64,000 nt of DNA from CAZEHS01 sp964424355. GTDB taxonomy: Bacteria > Bacillota > Clostridia > Peptostreptococcales > Acidaminobacteraceae. This document shows positions 9,211-17,250 of this stretch, piece by piece. Both the position numbers and the translations under genes were made by a program. Position 1 is the stretch's first letter, and each line of letters opens with the position of its first letter. Under the pieces are notes generated by a model, which saw nothing but the letters and a program-made list of their open reading frames with translations, did not search any database and was not told where the DNA came from. The stretch covers positions 109,263-173,262 of the forward strand of contig CAYRIO010000005.1 of the NCBI GenBank assembly GCA_964424355.1. The letters are read 5' to 3'.

Positions 9211-10419
9211 TCAATTGATGATATAGGCGTTTTCCTTGTGAATCGTGGTGTCCAGTCCTTCCAGCTCCGTCTCTTTCGTAACCCGTACCGGGCAGAAGAT
9301 GTTGACAATCTTCAGGATGAGCATGGTCACGATAAAGGCGTAGATGGAGGTGAATGCCACTGCGAAGACTTGGATCAGGAACTGGTGCATATTACCGGCA
9401 ATCAACCCGTCGATCCCGCCGATGGATTTGACTGCGAAGACGCCCACCAGGACAGACCCCAGCATGCCGCCCACGCCGTGGACTCCCCAGACATCCAGGG
9501 CATCGTCCCAACCCAGCTTGATGCGCATCTGAACCGCCAGATAGCAGACGATGGCGGAGATGAAGCCGATAACGACGGCGGCCCAGGGCTCTACAAACCC
9601 TGCTGCAGGCGTGATGGTGGCCAGGCCGGCAACTGCACCGGTGAGTGCGCCAACAAAGCTGGGACGTTTTTCATGCACCCAGGAGATAAGCAGCCAGGTG
9701 ATCATGGCAATGGAACCGGAGATATCCGTATTGACGAAGGCTGCGGCTGCAACGCCGTTCGCCGCCAGAGCACTGCCGCCGTTGAAGCCGAACCAGCCAA
9801 ACCACAGGAGGCCGGTGCCCAGGGCGACATAGGTGATGTTGTGCGGTTCGTGGGATTTCTGGTGACGGCTTCCGACGAAAAAGACTGTTGCCAGAGCTGC
9901 AATGCCTGCGCTGACATGGACAACAATCCCGCCGGCAAAGTCGACCACGCCCATTTTCTGAAGGAAGCCACCGCCCCAGATCCAATGGGCGAAAGGAATG
10001 TAAACAAGGATACTCCAAGCCACCAAGAAAATCAGGTAGCTTTTAAAATTGACCCGGTCCGCAAAGGCACCGGTGATGAGTGCGGGGGTGATGATTGCGA
10101 ACATTTGCTGGTACGTGAAGAAGGTGATGAAGGGAATCGTGGCGCCATAAGTGGGATGTGGCGTCATACCGACCCCGTTGAGGAACATGTACTGGAAATT
10201 TCCGATCAACCCATGGATATCCGGGCCAAAGGCCAGGCTGAAGCCCCCGAAAAACCAAATGGTTGTGACGACGCCCATGGAAATGAAGCTTTGCATCATG
10301 ATGGTGAGAACGTTGTTGCGCCTGACAAGACCGCCATAGAAGAAAGCCAGGCCCGGTGTCATCAGACACACCAGCGCCGCGCTGATCAGCATAAAAGCGG
10401 TATCTCCTGAATTAATCAT
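9211..10419 (-). CDS. amt: Ammonium transporter (Amt family)
   Basis: A 402-residue ammonium channel/transporter of the inner membrane with about 11 transmembrane helices. Family signatures are visible: DFAGGIVVHVSAG (pore His of the twin-His pair), WFGFNGGSAL and WGVHGVGGMLGS (second pore His). The start at 10419 is set by GGAGG upstream; a 20-residue longer reading is less likely. No glnK/PII gene follows, unlike the usual amt-glnK pair. Instead the next genes on the same strand encode a NarL-type regulator and an Amt-domain histidine kinase, which probably control this transporter according to ammonium supply. That control is inferred from neighbourhood. Confidence 0.95.
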   Translation of the reverse strand: MINSGDTAFMLISAALVCLMTPGLAFFYGGLVRRNNVLTIMMQSFISMGVVTTIWFFGGFSLAFGPDIHGLIGNFQYMFLNGVGMTPHPTYGATIPFITFFTYQQMFAIITPALITGAFADRVNFKSYLIFLVAWSILVYIPFAHWIWGGGFLQKMGVVDFAGGIVVHVSAGIAALATVFFVGSRHQKSHEPHNITYVALGTGLLWFGWFGFNGGSALAANGVAAAAFVNTDISGSIAMITWLLISWVHEKRPSFVGALTGAVAGLATITPAAGFVEPWAAVVIGFISAIVCYLAVQMRIKLGWDDALDVWGVHGVGGMLGSVLVGVFAVKSIGGIDGLIAGNMHQFLIQVFAVAFTSIYAFIVTMLILKIVNIFCPVRVTKETELEGLDTTIHKENAYIIN

Positions 10420-10486
10420 AATTCTGCCTCCAATGATTCGTGAGATAAAAGTGCCTGTCATCATTGTAAGGCGGATCAAGGGAAGA

Positions 10487-10534
10487 GATAAATACAGGGA
10501 AACCCCGATTGTATCCGGGATTTCCCTGTATTTA
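10487..10534 (-). terminator. Terminator of the Amt-kinase/regulator operon
   Basis: ATAAATACAGGGAAA pairs with TTTCCCTGTATTTAT around a loop. The stem begins inside the stop codon of the regulator gene. It separates the two-component operon from the downstream amt gene, so amt probably has its own promoter in 10420-10486. Confidence 0.8.
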
Positions 10535-11182
10535 TGGTTCGATCATATGATTGCGGACGGCGTAGAGCACCAGATCCGTGATGTTACGGAAGCCCATTTT
10601 CTTCATGATGTTGGCCCGGTGGGTCTCCACCGTTTTCACACTGAGGTTCAGCTTATCCGCGATTTCCCGATTGCTGCAGCTTTCCGCCAGCAGCTGGACA
10701 ATCTCCCGTTCCCGGGGCGTAACGGTCTCGGGAATCGTGGTGCCGTCCTTTTGGTGATGGCTGACAAAACCGGTGATCACGGTGTGTACGAAATCATCGG
10801 ACAGGTAGGTCCGACCATCGATGACGCAGCGGATGCACTTGAGCAATTCCTCCAGGGCGTTATCCTTCAGCAGATAACCGCTGACCCCGATGCTGTAGGC
10901 CCGGGCTACGAATTCCTCCGATTTGTGCATGGTCAGCATGATGATGCGGATCTCAGGCAGGTCCTGTTTTAGCTTGGCTGCCAGATCCAGCCCGTTGAGC
11001 TGGGGGATGGAAATATCCAGGATGGCGATTTCCGGGCGGAGCCTCAGGATCTCCCGGTAGGCATCATGGCCATCGGATGCTTCGCCGATCACTTCCAGGG
11101 AAGGTTCCTGATTCAGAAGAAAAATCAGGGATTCCCTCAGGATCTTATGGTCGTCTACCAGATAGACGGTGGTTTTATGCAT
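10532..11182 (-). CDS. NarL/FixJ-type response regulator
   Basis: A 216-residue regulator: N-terminal receiver (acidic pair near VYLVDDHK, phosphoacceptor Asp in AILDISIPQLNG, Lys in LLKDN) and C-terminal LuxR/GerE helix-turn-helix (VTPREREIVQLLAESCSNRE, SVKTVETHRANI). It overlaps the kinase gene by 8 bases and is almost certainly its cognate partner. The phosphorylated dimer should bind DNA; the obvious candidate target is the amt gene directly downstream. Target and sites are not shown by the sequence. Confidence 0.93.
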   Translation of the reverse strand: MHKTTVYLVDDHKILRESLIFLLNQEPSLEVIGEASDGHDAYREILRLRPEIAILDISIPQLNGLDLAAKLKQDLPEIRIIMLTMHKSEEFVARAYSIGVSGYLLKDNALEELLKCIRCVIDGRTYLSDDFVHTVITGFVSHHQKDGTTIPETVTPREREIVQLLAESCSNREIADKLNLSVKTVETHRANIMKKMGFRNITDLVLYAVRNHMIEP

Positions 11183-13067
11183 AGGGCACCTCCAATTGGA
11201 TCCGTGTGCCGTTCCCCTCCGAGCTGTCGAAGGTCAGGCGGCCGTTGAGCATCCGCGCCCGTTCCCGCATGGAGTTCAGTCCGATGCCGTTGTAGGAACC
11301 CTGGGGATTGAATCCCCGGCCGTTGTCGCTGATCATGAACAGGTATTTTTGGCCCGGCTGCCGGGTGAAGAGCAGTGTGACTTCCGTGGCTCGGGAGTGC
11401 TTCAGGATATTGGTGAGGCTTTCCTGAAGGATCCTGTACACATTGAGCTCTTCGGTTTCGTCCCACTGGGGCAGCGGATCGGCGAGGGTGTACCGAAAGG
11501 TGATGCCACTGAGGCGGGCCAGATTATCCGTGGCGGTCTGGATGCTTTTGAGCAGGCCCTCTTCGTTCAACTGAGCGGGTTTCAGGTTGTAGATCACAGC
11601 CCGCATCTCCTCGATGGTGCCGCCCACCAGGCTCATGGACCGTTCGACCTGCACCAGGGCGCTGGGATTTTCGGACACGTGGTTTTTCAGCAGGCCCAGA
11701 TGGATTTTCAGGGCCGCCAGAGACTGGCCGAGGCCGTCGTGGAGATCCCGGGCGACCTTGACCCGTTCTTGTTCCTGAGTGGCTGCCAGCATCGACGCTT
11801 GCCGCTGGAGCAGCACGTTCTGCTCCTGGATCTGATTTTCGTAGTTCTGCCGTTTCAGGTACTCCAGCCAGGAATAGATATCGCCGAACTCAACGATGTT
11901 GAGGCCCTTATCCTCCTCCTCGGGTGTTACCCGCAGCCCCATGGTCCGATCAATGATCCGGAACATCAAGAGGCCAATGCCGAAGGCCCACCCGAAATTC
12001 ACGAGGACGCCCAGGAGTTGAACGCCCAGCTGCTGGAGCCGCGAAGGGTAGTGGAGCAGGCTGGGAGAAGCCAAAAGGCACCCCAGCAAGGTGCCGGAAA
12101 CGCCGCCGAAGGCGTGGATTGAAACAGCTCCCACGGCATCATCGATCTTCAGCTTTTCCAGAAGCAGGCTGCCGCCCACGACAACCGCACCGGTCACAAA
12201 GCCCAAAACCAAGGCCTGATGGGGGTTGAGGATATTGGAGCAGCCCGTGACGGCCACCAAGCCTCCCAGGGCGCCATTGAAGATGGCCTCCATATAGCTG
12301 TGATCTTTTATGAACCAGTGTGTCACCAGGAGAGCGCCAACAACCCCCGCGGAGGCGGAGAGGTTGGTATTCAGCAGGATGAGGCCGACCTGATCGCTGT
12401 ATTTTAAAAGACTGCCCCCATTGAAGCCGAACCAGCTGAACCAGAGGATGAAGGTTCCCAAGGCGGCAAAGGGGATGTTGGACCGGCCCGGTTTCCCTTC
12501 GGTGGTATCCCGATCGAACCGTCCTTTACGGGGCCCAACCGTGAGAATTCCTGCCAGGGCAACCCAACCGGCGGTGGCATGGACCACGGTGGCCCCTGCA
12601 AAATCAATGAACCCCAGCTGGGTCAGGAAGGCCTGCTGGGTGTGAAACAAGCCTCCCCAAACCCAGTGCCCATAGAGGGGGTAGATGAGGGCCCCGGTGA
12701 GGAAGGCTGACAGGATCAGGGGATTGAGGCGGGTTCGCTCGGACATGCTGCCGGAAAAAATCGTTACGGCGGTGCCGGCAAACATCAACTGGAAGAAAAT
12801 GAATACATAGTCGTCCGATCGGGCCAAGTCGAAGAGAAACCAGTGATCCATGCCGATCAGGCCGTGGAAAGTCGGTCCAAACATGATGGCGAAGCCCACG
12901 AGGCAAAAGGCCAGGGTGGCCGTGACAAAAGTCAGGATATTCTCAATAGCCACACTGACAACGTTTTTCGATTGGACAAAGCCCACTTCGTAGCAAATAA
13001 AGCCGGCCTGCATGAAAAAGACAAAGCAGGAACAGGTAAGGATCCAAAGGTGATCGACAGAGGTCAT
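11175..13067 (-). CDS. Ammonium-transporter-fused sensor histidine kinase
   Basis: A 630-residue fusion. Residues 1 to about 395 form a complete Amt domain with both pore histidines in context (DFAGATVVHATAG and VSIHAFGGVSG) and WFGFNGGS. A coiled linker (about 395-438) leads to a HisKA_3 (NarX-type) dimerisation domain with His443 in ARDLHDGLG, then a HATPase with N box ESLTNILKHS, G1 DNGRGF and G2 GIGLNSMRER. The logical function is a membrane sensor in which ammonium binding or passage through the Amt domain sets kinase activity on the regulator encoded 8 bases inside its 3' end. Amt-kinase fusions are known (Ks-Amt5 of Kuenenia is one), so the architecture is real but rare. Whether the pore conducts is open. 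Confidence 0.93.
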   Translation of the reverse strand: MTSVDHLWILTCSCFVFFMQAGFICYEVGFVQSKNVVSVAIENILTFVTATLAFCLVGFAIMFGPTFHGLIGMDHWFLFDLARSDDYVFIFFQLMFAGTAVTIFSGSMSERTRLNPLILSAFLTGALIYPLYGHWVWGGLFHTQQAFLTQLGFIDFAGATVVHATAGWVALAGILTVGPRKGRFDRDTTEGKPGRSNIPFAALGTFILWFSWFGFNGGSLLKYSDQVGLILLNTNLSASAGVVGALLVTHWFIKDHSYMEAIFNGALGGLVAVTGCSNILNPHQALVLGFVTGAVVVGGSLLLEKLKIDDAVGAVSIHAFGGVSGTLLGCLLASPSLLHYPSRLQQLGVQLLGVLVNFGWAFGIGLLMFRIIDRTMGLRVTPEEEDKGLNIVEFGDIYSWLEYLKRQNYENQIQEQNVLLQRQASMLAATQEQERVKVARDLHDGLGQSLAALKIHLGLLKNHVSENPSALVQVERSMSLVGGTIEEMRAVIYNLKPAQLNEEGLLKSIQTATDNLARLSGITFRYTLADPLPQWDETEELNVYRILQESLTNILKHSRATEVTLLFTRQPGQKYLFMISDNGRGFNPQGSYNGIGLNSMRERARMLNGRLTFDSSEGNGTRIQLEVPYA

Positions 13068-13157
13068 GGCGTCATCTGCTTTCTAATAGAGGTTGCTTTC
13101 ATCGTAAAGTGAAACACCACCAATGTAAAGAGTGGAATCTCCGGGGCATACAGCCTG

Positions 13158-13166
13158 TGCTATAAT
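13158..13166 (+). promoter_or_regulatory. Extended -10 promoter element
   Basis: TGCTATAAT is an extended -10 box 38 bases before the 13204 start. No clear -35 is seen. A short inverted repeat GACGGTT-GCG-GTTAACCGTC follows at the probable transcript start. Confidence 0.5.
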
Positions 13167-13203
13167 GAGACGGTTGCGGTTAACCGTCCAAGAGGAGCGT
13201 TCT

Positions 13204-13974
13204 ATGCAGAAAAACAAGGAATTCGTTAAAGTCGGCGTCATCCTGATCACGTTATCGGTGATTCTTCACGGTGCACACTATCTTATTTTCAAGGATCTTG
13301 CCTACATCATCCAATATCTCATGATTGAGATTGCCTTCATTCCGCTGTCAGTCTTCCTGGTGACCGTGGTCATCGACCGGATGCTGGAAGGTCGGGAGCG
13401 GGCGAACCTGATGGAAAAGCTCAGCATGCTGATTGGTCTGTTCTATCAGGAATTGGGGCAGGAGATGCTGCGGGTCTGTGCCGCGGCGGATACCCAGATT
13501 GAAACCCTTCGCAGGCAGTGCCATGTGACGGTGCACTGGGGCGATGTGGATTATAAAAAACTGGAGGAAATCCTGAAGCAGTTTGCATACAAGCTGGATC
13601 TGGACCGGGTGGATCTGGAAGCGCTCTTTAACCTGATTGATTCCCGGAAGGAGCTGATGGTGAGCCTGATTGCGAACCCCTCCCTGCTGGAGCACGATAC
13701 CTTCAGCGAACTGCTGATGTCGGTGAGTCATCTGCATGAGGAATTGGCCATGCGGAGTACGTTGAACAGAGAGGACATCAACCGGAAGGACCGAGAGCAC
13801 TTGAAGAAGGATTTGGAAAGGGCGTATGGGCATCTGGCGCAGGAATGGCTTTACTATATGAAACACCTGAAGGTGCGGTATCCCTACATGTTCGTGACTG
13901 CTATGGTCAACAACCCCTTTGAGCAGCGGGCCCGAACGGAAGTGGAGCGAGAGGTGCGGGGCGAGCTTTATTAA
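13204..13974 (+). CDS. Two-helix membrane protein of unknown function
   Basis: A 256-residue protein not recognised as a named family. The start at 13204 follows AAGAGGAG. Two hydrophobic segments at about residues 9-28 and 35-58 anchor it, followed by a long, charged, mostly helical cytoplasmic part without cysteines of note in a motif. It ends VEREVRGELY. It is divergent from the Amt-kinase operon and followed by a DUF302 gene 65 bases later. Expression as a real protein is well supported by start, codon pattern and length; function is unknown. Confidence 0.7.
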   Translation: MQKNKEFVKVGVILITLSVILHGAHYLIFKDLAYIIQYLMIEIAFIPLSVFLVTVVIDRMLEGRERANLMEKLSMLIGLFYQELGQEMLRVCAAADTQIETLRRQCHVTVHWGDVDYKKLEEILKQFAYKLDLDRVDLEALFNLIDSRKELMVSLIANPSLLEHDTFSELLMSVSHLHEELAMRSTLNREDINRKDREHLKKDLERAYGHLAQEWLYYMKHLKVRYPYMFVTAMVNNPFEQRARTEVEREVRGELY

Positions 13975-14039
13975 TTTTTTATTTTCAGCGATGATTCATC
14001 AGAATTAAGGGTAATAATTGGGTATAGGAGGATGTGCCC

Positions 14040-14426
14040 ATGGAAATCAATTTTGAACTGAAATCTGAAAAAAGCTTTGAGGATACCCTCAGCAGTCTGG
14101 TTGAGAATTTGAAACTGGAGGGATTCGGCGTCCTGTGGGAGTTCGATGTGTGGGAGAAGCTTCAGGAGAAGGGGCTTGCCTTTGATTACAATTGCCGGAT
14201 TCTCGAAATCTGCAATCCTCAAAAGGCGAAGGAAGCTCTGGATATCAATCTGGACGCCGCCTACTTTCTGCCCTGCAAAATTGTCGTCTTCGAAAAGACC
14301 GACGGCGTCTATATGGGCATGATCCGGCCCAGCCTGATGATGGAAATGCTGGGGGATCAGGAGCTGCTGACCACGGCCCACGATGTGGAGCGGCATCTGA
14401 AACGGGCGATTCTGGAATCGGTATAG
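14040..14426 (+). CDS. DUF302-family protein
   Basis: A 128-residue soluble protein matching the DUF302 pattern: an N-terminal amphipathic segment (SFEDTLSSLVENLKLEGFGVLW), EICNPQKAKEALD, and the segment AAYFLPCKIVVFEK with the family cysteine. AGGAGG lies eight bases before the ATG at 14040; the GTG at 14034 is less well placed. Family members are small, of uncertain function and often occur with redox or sulfur proteins. It is followed by a hairpin with six T. Confidence 0.85.
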   Translation: MEINFELKSEKSFEDTLSSLVENLKLEGFGVLWEFDVWEKLQEKGLAFDYNCRILEICNPQKAKEALDINLDAAYFLPCKIVVFEKTDGVYMGMIRPSLMMEMLGDQELLTTAHDVERHLKRAILESV

Positions 14427-14433
14427 CACATTT

Positions 14434-14460
14434 GAAGAGTACCTGCGGGTGCTCTTTTTT
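14434..14460 (+). terminator. Short terminator after DUF302 gene
   Basis: AAGAGTACC-TGC-GGGTGCTCTT followed by TTTTTT forms a short stem with one mispair. Confidence 0.65.
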
Positions 14461-14567
14461 ATGCGCGGAATCACCATCAAAGCATACGCAACCCAGGATG
14501 TATGTTATCATAAGTGAGGGGTTTTCACCGTGTTCACACATGTACAAGCGATAAAGGAGGTAACGGA

Positions 14568-15599
14568 ATGAAAGGAAAAATAGGCAGCTGGATGCTGTTG
14601 CTTGTTCTGATGTTTTCAATGGGAGGCGGCGCCAGTGCCGACAGCTATCCCATCCGCATTCTACAGGATGGACACGTGGTTCCGTTTCTGGAAGGTGAGG
14701 GACAGGTCCTTGTGGATGAGAATGGCCGCACCCTGGTTCCGGTCCGAAAGGTGGCAGAGATCCTGGGGGCTCAGGTCAGCTGGAAAGCAGAAACCCAGAC
14801 CGTCACGATCGCGAAGGGAGCCCGTTTGCTCCTGGTGACCATCGGCAATCAGGCAATCTGGTCTGGCGGGAAGGCGATTCCCATGGACACTGCCGCGCAA
14901 ATCATCGATGGCCGAACGTATCTGCCCCTCCGGGCGATCTCTGAGAATCTGGGCTACCGAATCCAGTGGGATGCGCAGACCCGCACCATCGGTTTTGAAG
15001 CGGAAGCCCGAACGCTCCTTTCTCAAATGGAAGCCCCGGTTTCCGGGGATACGGTGGCGCTGATGAAGACGACGGCGGGAGATATCAAAATCAAATTGCT
15101 GACGCAGGACGCCCCCAAAGCGGTGGAGAATTTTATCGGTCTGGCAGAGAAGGGTTATTACAACGGGTTGACCTTTCATCGGGTGATTCCGGATTTCATG
15201 ATTCAGGGCGGGGATCCCACTGGGAACGGTACCGGGGGAGAGAGTCTCTGGGGTGAGCCTTTTGCTGATGAATTCAGCGATACGGCCCATAATTTCCGGG
15301 GGGCCCTATCCATGGCGAACAGCGGGCCGGATACCAATGGCAGCCAATTTTTTATCGTACAGCTCCCGGCAGCGTCCCTGGAATCGTCTATGTTCCCAAC
15401 GGATACGCCAGCTAATCTGCAAGAAGCCTACGGCCGGCTGGGAGGGACCCCTTGGCTGGATGGGAAGCACACGGTCTTTGGGCAGGTTTATGCCGGGATG
15501 GATGTGACAGACCGCATTGCGGCGGTAAAGACCGGTATCGGCAATAAGCCGGTGGAAGCGGTTACAATCCTTTCCGTCGCCATTGAAACCGTCAAATAG
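14568..15599 (+). CDS. Exported cyclophilin with copper-amine-oxidase-N-like stalk
   Basis: A 343-residue secreted peptidyl-prolyl cis-trans isomerase. Residues 1-24 are a signal peptide (after AAAGGAGG). Residues about 30-145 form the copper_amine_oxidase_N-like repeat often found in clostridial surface proteins (DENGRTLVPVRKVAEILGA, DGRTYLPLRAISENLGY). Residues about 165-343 are a cyclophilin domain with GLTFHRVIPDFMIQGGDPTG, the active Arg in FHRV, ALSMANSGPDTNGSQFFI and the GTPWLDGKHTVFGQV stretch. It likely folds exported proteins at the cell surface. The next gene is a close cyclophilin paralogue. Confidence 0.92.
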   Translation: MKGKIGSWMLLLVLMFSMGGGASADSYPIRILQDGHVVPFLEGEGQVLVDENGRTLVPVRKVAEILGAQVSWKAETQTVTIAKGARLLLVTIGNQAIWSGGKAIPMDTAAQIIDGRTYLPLRAISENLGYRIQWDAQTRTIGFEAEARTLLSQMEAPVSGDTVALMKTTAGDIKIKLLTQDAPKAVENFIGLAEKGYYNGLTFHRVIPDFMIQGGDPTGNGTGGESLWGEPFADEFSDTAHNFRGALSMANSGPDTNGSQFFIVQLPAASLESSMFPTDTPANLQEAYGRLGGTPWLDGKHTVFGQVYAGMDVTDRIAAVKTGIGNKPVEAVTILSVAIETVK

Positions 15600-15630
15600 A
15601 GAAAACTATGGAAATGAGGGGAGAAAGAAC

Positions 15631-16332
15631 ATGAAAAGAGGAATCGTATTATTGTTGATGGCCGCGCTGGTGCTGCTGCCAGCTTGCAGCAAGCCAGAAC
15701 AGGCGCCTGCAGCCGCAGCGGCTCAGGAGAAATCGGATCTCACCCAGCTGGACCCACCGGTTGCCGGGGCACAGGTGGCGGTTTTGGATACCAGCCTGGG
15801 TGTCATTAAGGTGAAGCTGATGCCGGAGGTTGCCCCCAAGACCGTGGAGAACTTCACCGGATTGGCTAAAAAGGGCTACTACGATGGCCTCACCTTCCAT
15901 CGGGTGATGGCGAATTTCATGATCCAGGGAGGCGACCCCAAGGGGGATGGCACCGGTGGCGAAAGTATCTGGGGTAAGCCGTTTGCCGATGAATTCAGTC
16001 CGAAGGCCCATAATCTCAGAGGGGCGCTTTCCATGGCCAACAGCGGTCCGAACACCAATGGCAGTCAATTTTTCATTGTCCAGCTTCCAGCAGAAGCAAT
16101 GAAGAAGGACATGAACAATCTGATGGAAAAATTCGAATACCCGGCGGATCTGATAGCTGCCTATAACAAGCTGGGGGGAACCCCATGGCTGGATGAAAAG
16201 CACACCGTGTTCGGGCAGGTCTACGAAGGCATGGATGTGGTGGATAAGATTTCTGCGGTCAAGGCTGCCGGAGGCGGAAAACCGGAAACGCCGGTAATCA
16301 TCAAGACCATTACAATCGAAACGTTCAAATAA
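15631..16332 (+). CDS. Cyclophilin-type peptidyl-prolyl isomerase lipoprotein
   Basis: A 233-residue lipoprotein: signal MKRGIVLLLMAALVLLPAC with Cys19 as lipid anchor, a short linker, then a cyclophilin domain (GLTFHRVMANFMIQGGDPKG, ALSMANSGPNTNGSQFFIVQ, LDEKHTVFGQVYEGMDVV). It is 31 bases downstream of another cyclophilin gene with a highly similar catalytic domain, so the pair arose by tandem duplication, one copy surface-stalked and one lipid-anchored. It acts on proline bonds of secreted proteins outside the membrane. Confidence 0.94.
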   Translation: MKRGIVLLLMAALVLLPACSKPEQAPAAAAAQEKSDLTQLDPPVAGAQVAVLDTSLGVIKVKLMPEVAPKTVENFTGLAKKGYYDGLTFHRVMANFMIQGGDPKGDGTGGESIWGKPFADEFSPKAHNLRGALSMANSGPNTNGSQFFIVQLPAEAMKKDMNNLMEKFEYPADLIAAYNKLGGTPWLDEKHTVFGQVYEGMDVVDKISAVKAAGGGKPETPVIIKTITIETFK

Positions 16333-16365
16333 TGTTCACAAGTCGGTAACATCCGGGTAATAAAG

Positions 16366-16394
16366 TTGTTTAGCAGGCGTGTATCCGCTAGAAT
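16366..16394 (+). promoter_or_regulatory. Sigma-A promoter TTGTTT-17-TAGAAT
   Basis: TTGTTT and TAGAAT separated by 17 bases, ending 32 bases before the 16427 start codon. Confidence 0.6.
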
Positions 16395-16426
16395 GACAGC
16401 GGACTGATAATTTAAGGAGGATTTTG

Positions 16427-17071
16427 ATGCAGAAGCAAATGAAGTTGATAACAACCGCGGGGGTCCTGGGGCTGTTTCTGGTGGGAAATTATGCGTTCGA
16501 TCTGCTGGGCAAATTGGGTGCGGGCATTGTCTCGGCGGTCCTGACAGGCCAGCTCACGGCGGAAGCCATGAATGGCGAGCTGTATGCCGCCATTGGGAAG
16601 CAAGCGCTTCCGTTCCTGGTGATGATGATGATCGGTACGGCACTACTCAGCTGGAGTCGGGGCAAGAACACGGCGCTGGCAGCGACAGCACCGGAGTGGG
16701 CCGCTGCCGCACCGGAGAGAAAAGCAACGGAATGGGCAATTTTCGGTGGCCTGATGCTCTTCGCAGGCCTTTACAATCTGGTGGTTCCAATCTACTTCGG
16801 GTTTCAGGATCTGGTAGCGGGGCTTTCATCCCCTGAGAGCGCCGGATATGTCCTGAAAGCGGTCCTGCCGAATTATCTGGTGCTGGTGGTGCAAATCATC
16901 GTGGGGATCTGGCTGATGATTGGTATGAAAACCAAAGAAACCCCCGTCGTTGAGGCTGTGGTTCCTGTTGAAGAGGGTGAAGCAGAGGCGGAAGCGACAA
17001 TCAGTCACACTGAAGCCGTATCAGCCGTTGAAGATGCTTCGGAAGCAGAAGAGACCAATAAAGCCCTTTAA
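16427..17071 (+). CDS. Multi-pass membrane protein with acidic tail, unknown function
   Basis: A 214-residue protein not assigned to a named family. AAGGAGG precedes the ATG by six bases. Four hydrophobic segments are visible (about residues 5-22, 60-75, 100-122, 142-162), followed by a very acidic, Glu/Ala-rich tail (EEGEAEAEA and DASEAEE). It has its own promoter and terminator, so it is a monocistronic unit. No catalytic motif seen. Confidence 0.7.
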   Translation: MQKQMKLITTAGVLGLFLVGNYAFDLLGKLGAGIVSAVLTGQLTAEAMNGELYAAIGKQALPFLVMMMIGTALLSWSRGKNTALAATAPEWAAAAPERKATEWAIFGGLMLFAGLYNLVVPIYFGFQDLVAGLSSPESAGYVLKAVLPNYLVLVVQIIVGIWLMIGMKTKETPVVEAVVPVEEGEAEAEATISHTEAVSAVEDASEAEETNKAL

Positions 17072-17079
17072 CGAAGATG

Positions 17080-17108
17080 AAAAGACTGTGCAGGTGCAGT
17101 CTTTTTTT
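17080..17108 (+). terminator. Terminator after 16427 gene
   Basis: AAAGACTG, a short loop, CAGTCTTT and a run of seven T. Confidence 0.85.
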
Positions 17109-17161
17109 ATCGCTAAAAAATGTAATGATTACAAATATATATAGATAATAATTGTCGGCTG

Positions 17162-17170
17162 TGCTAAAAT
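17162..17170 (+). promoter_or_regulatory. Extended -10 element before NADH oxidase gene
   Basis: TGCTAAAAT lies 81 bases before the start at 17251. The upstream DNA is very AT-rich but has no clear -35. Confidence 0.4.
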
Positions 17171-17250
17171 AGGGGCATGAAGTAAGTGAAATGTTTGACA
17201 AAGCAAAGCCGTTTTTGAATCATGATGAACAGACCCTCAGGAGGCCCTCT

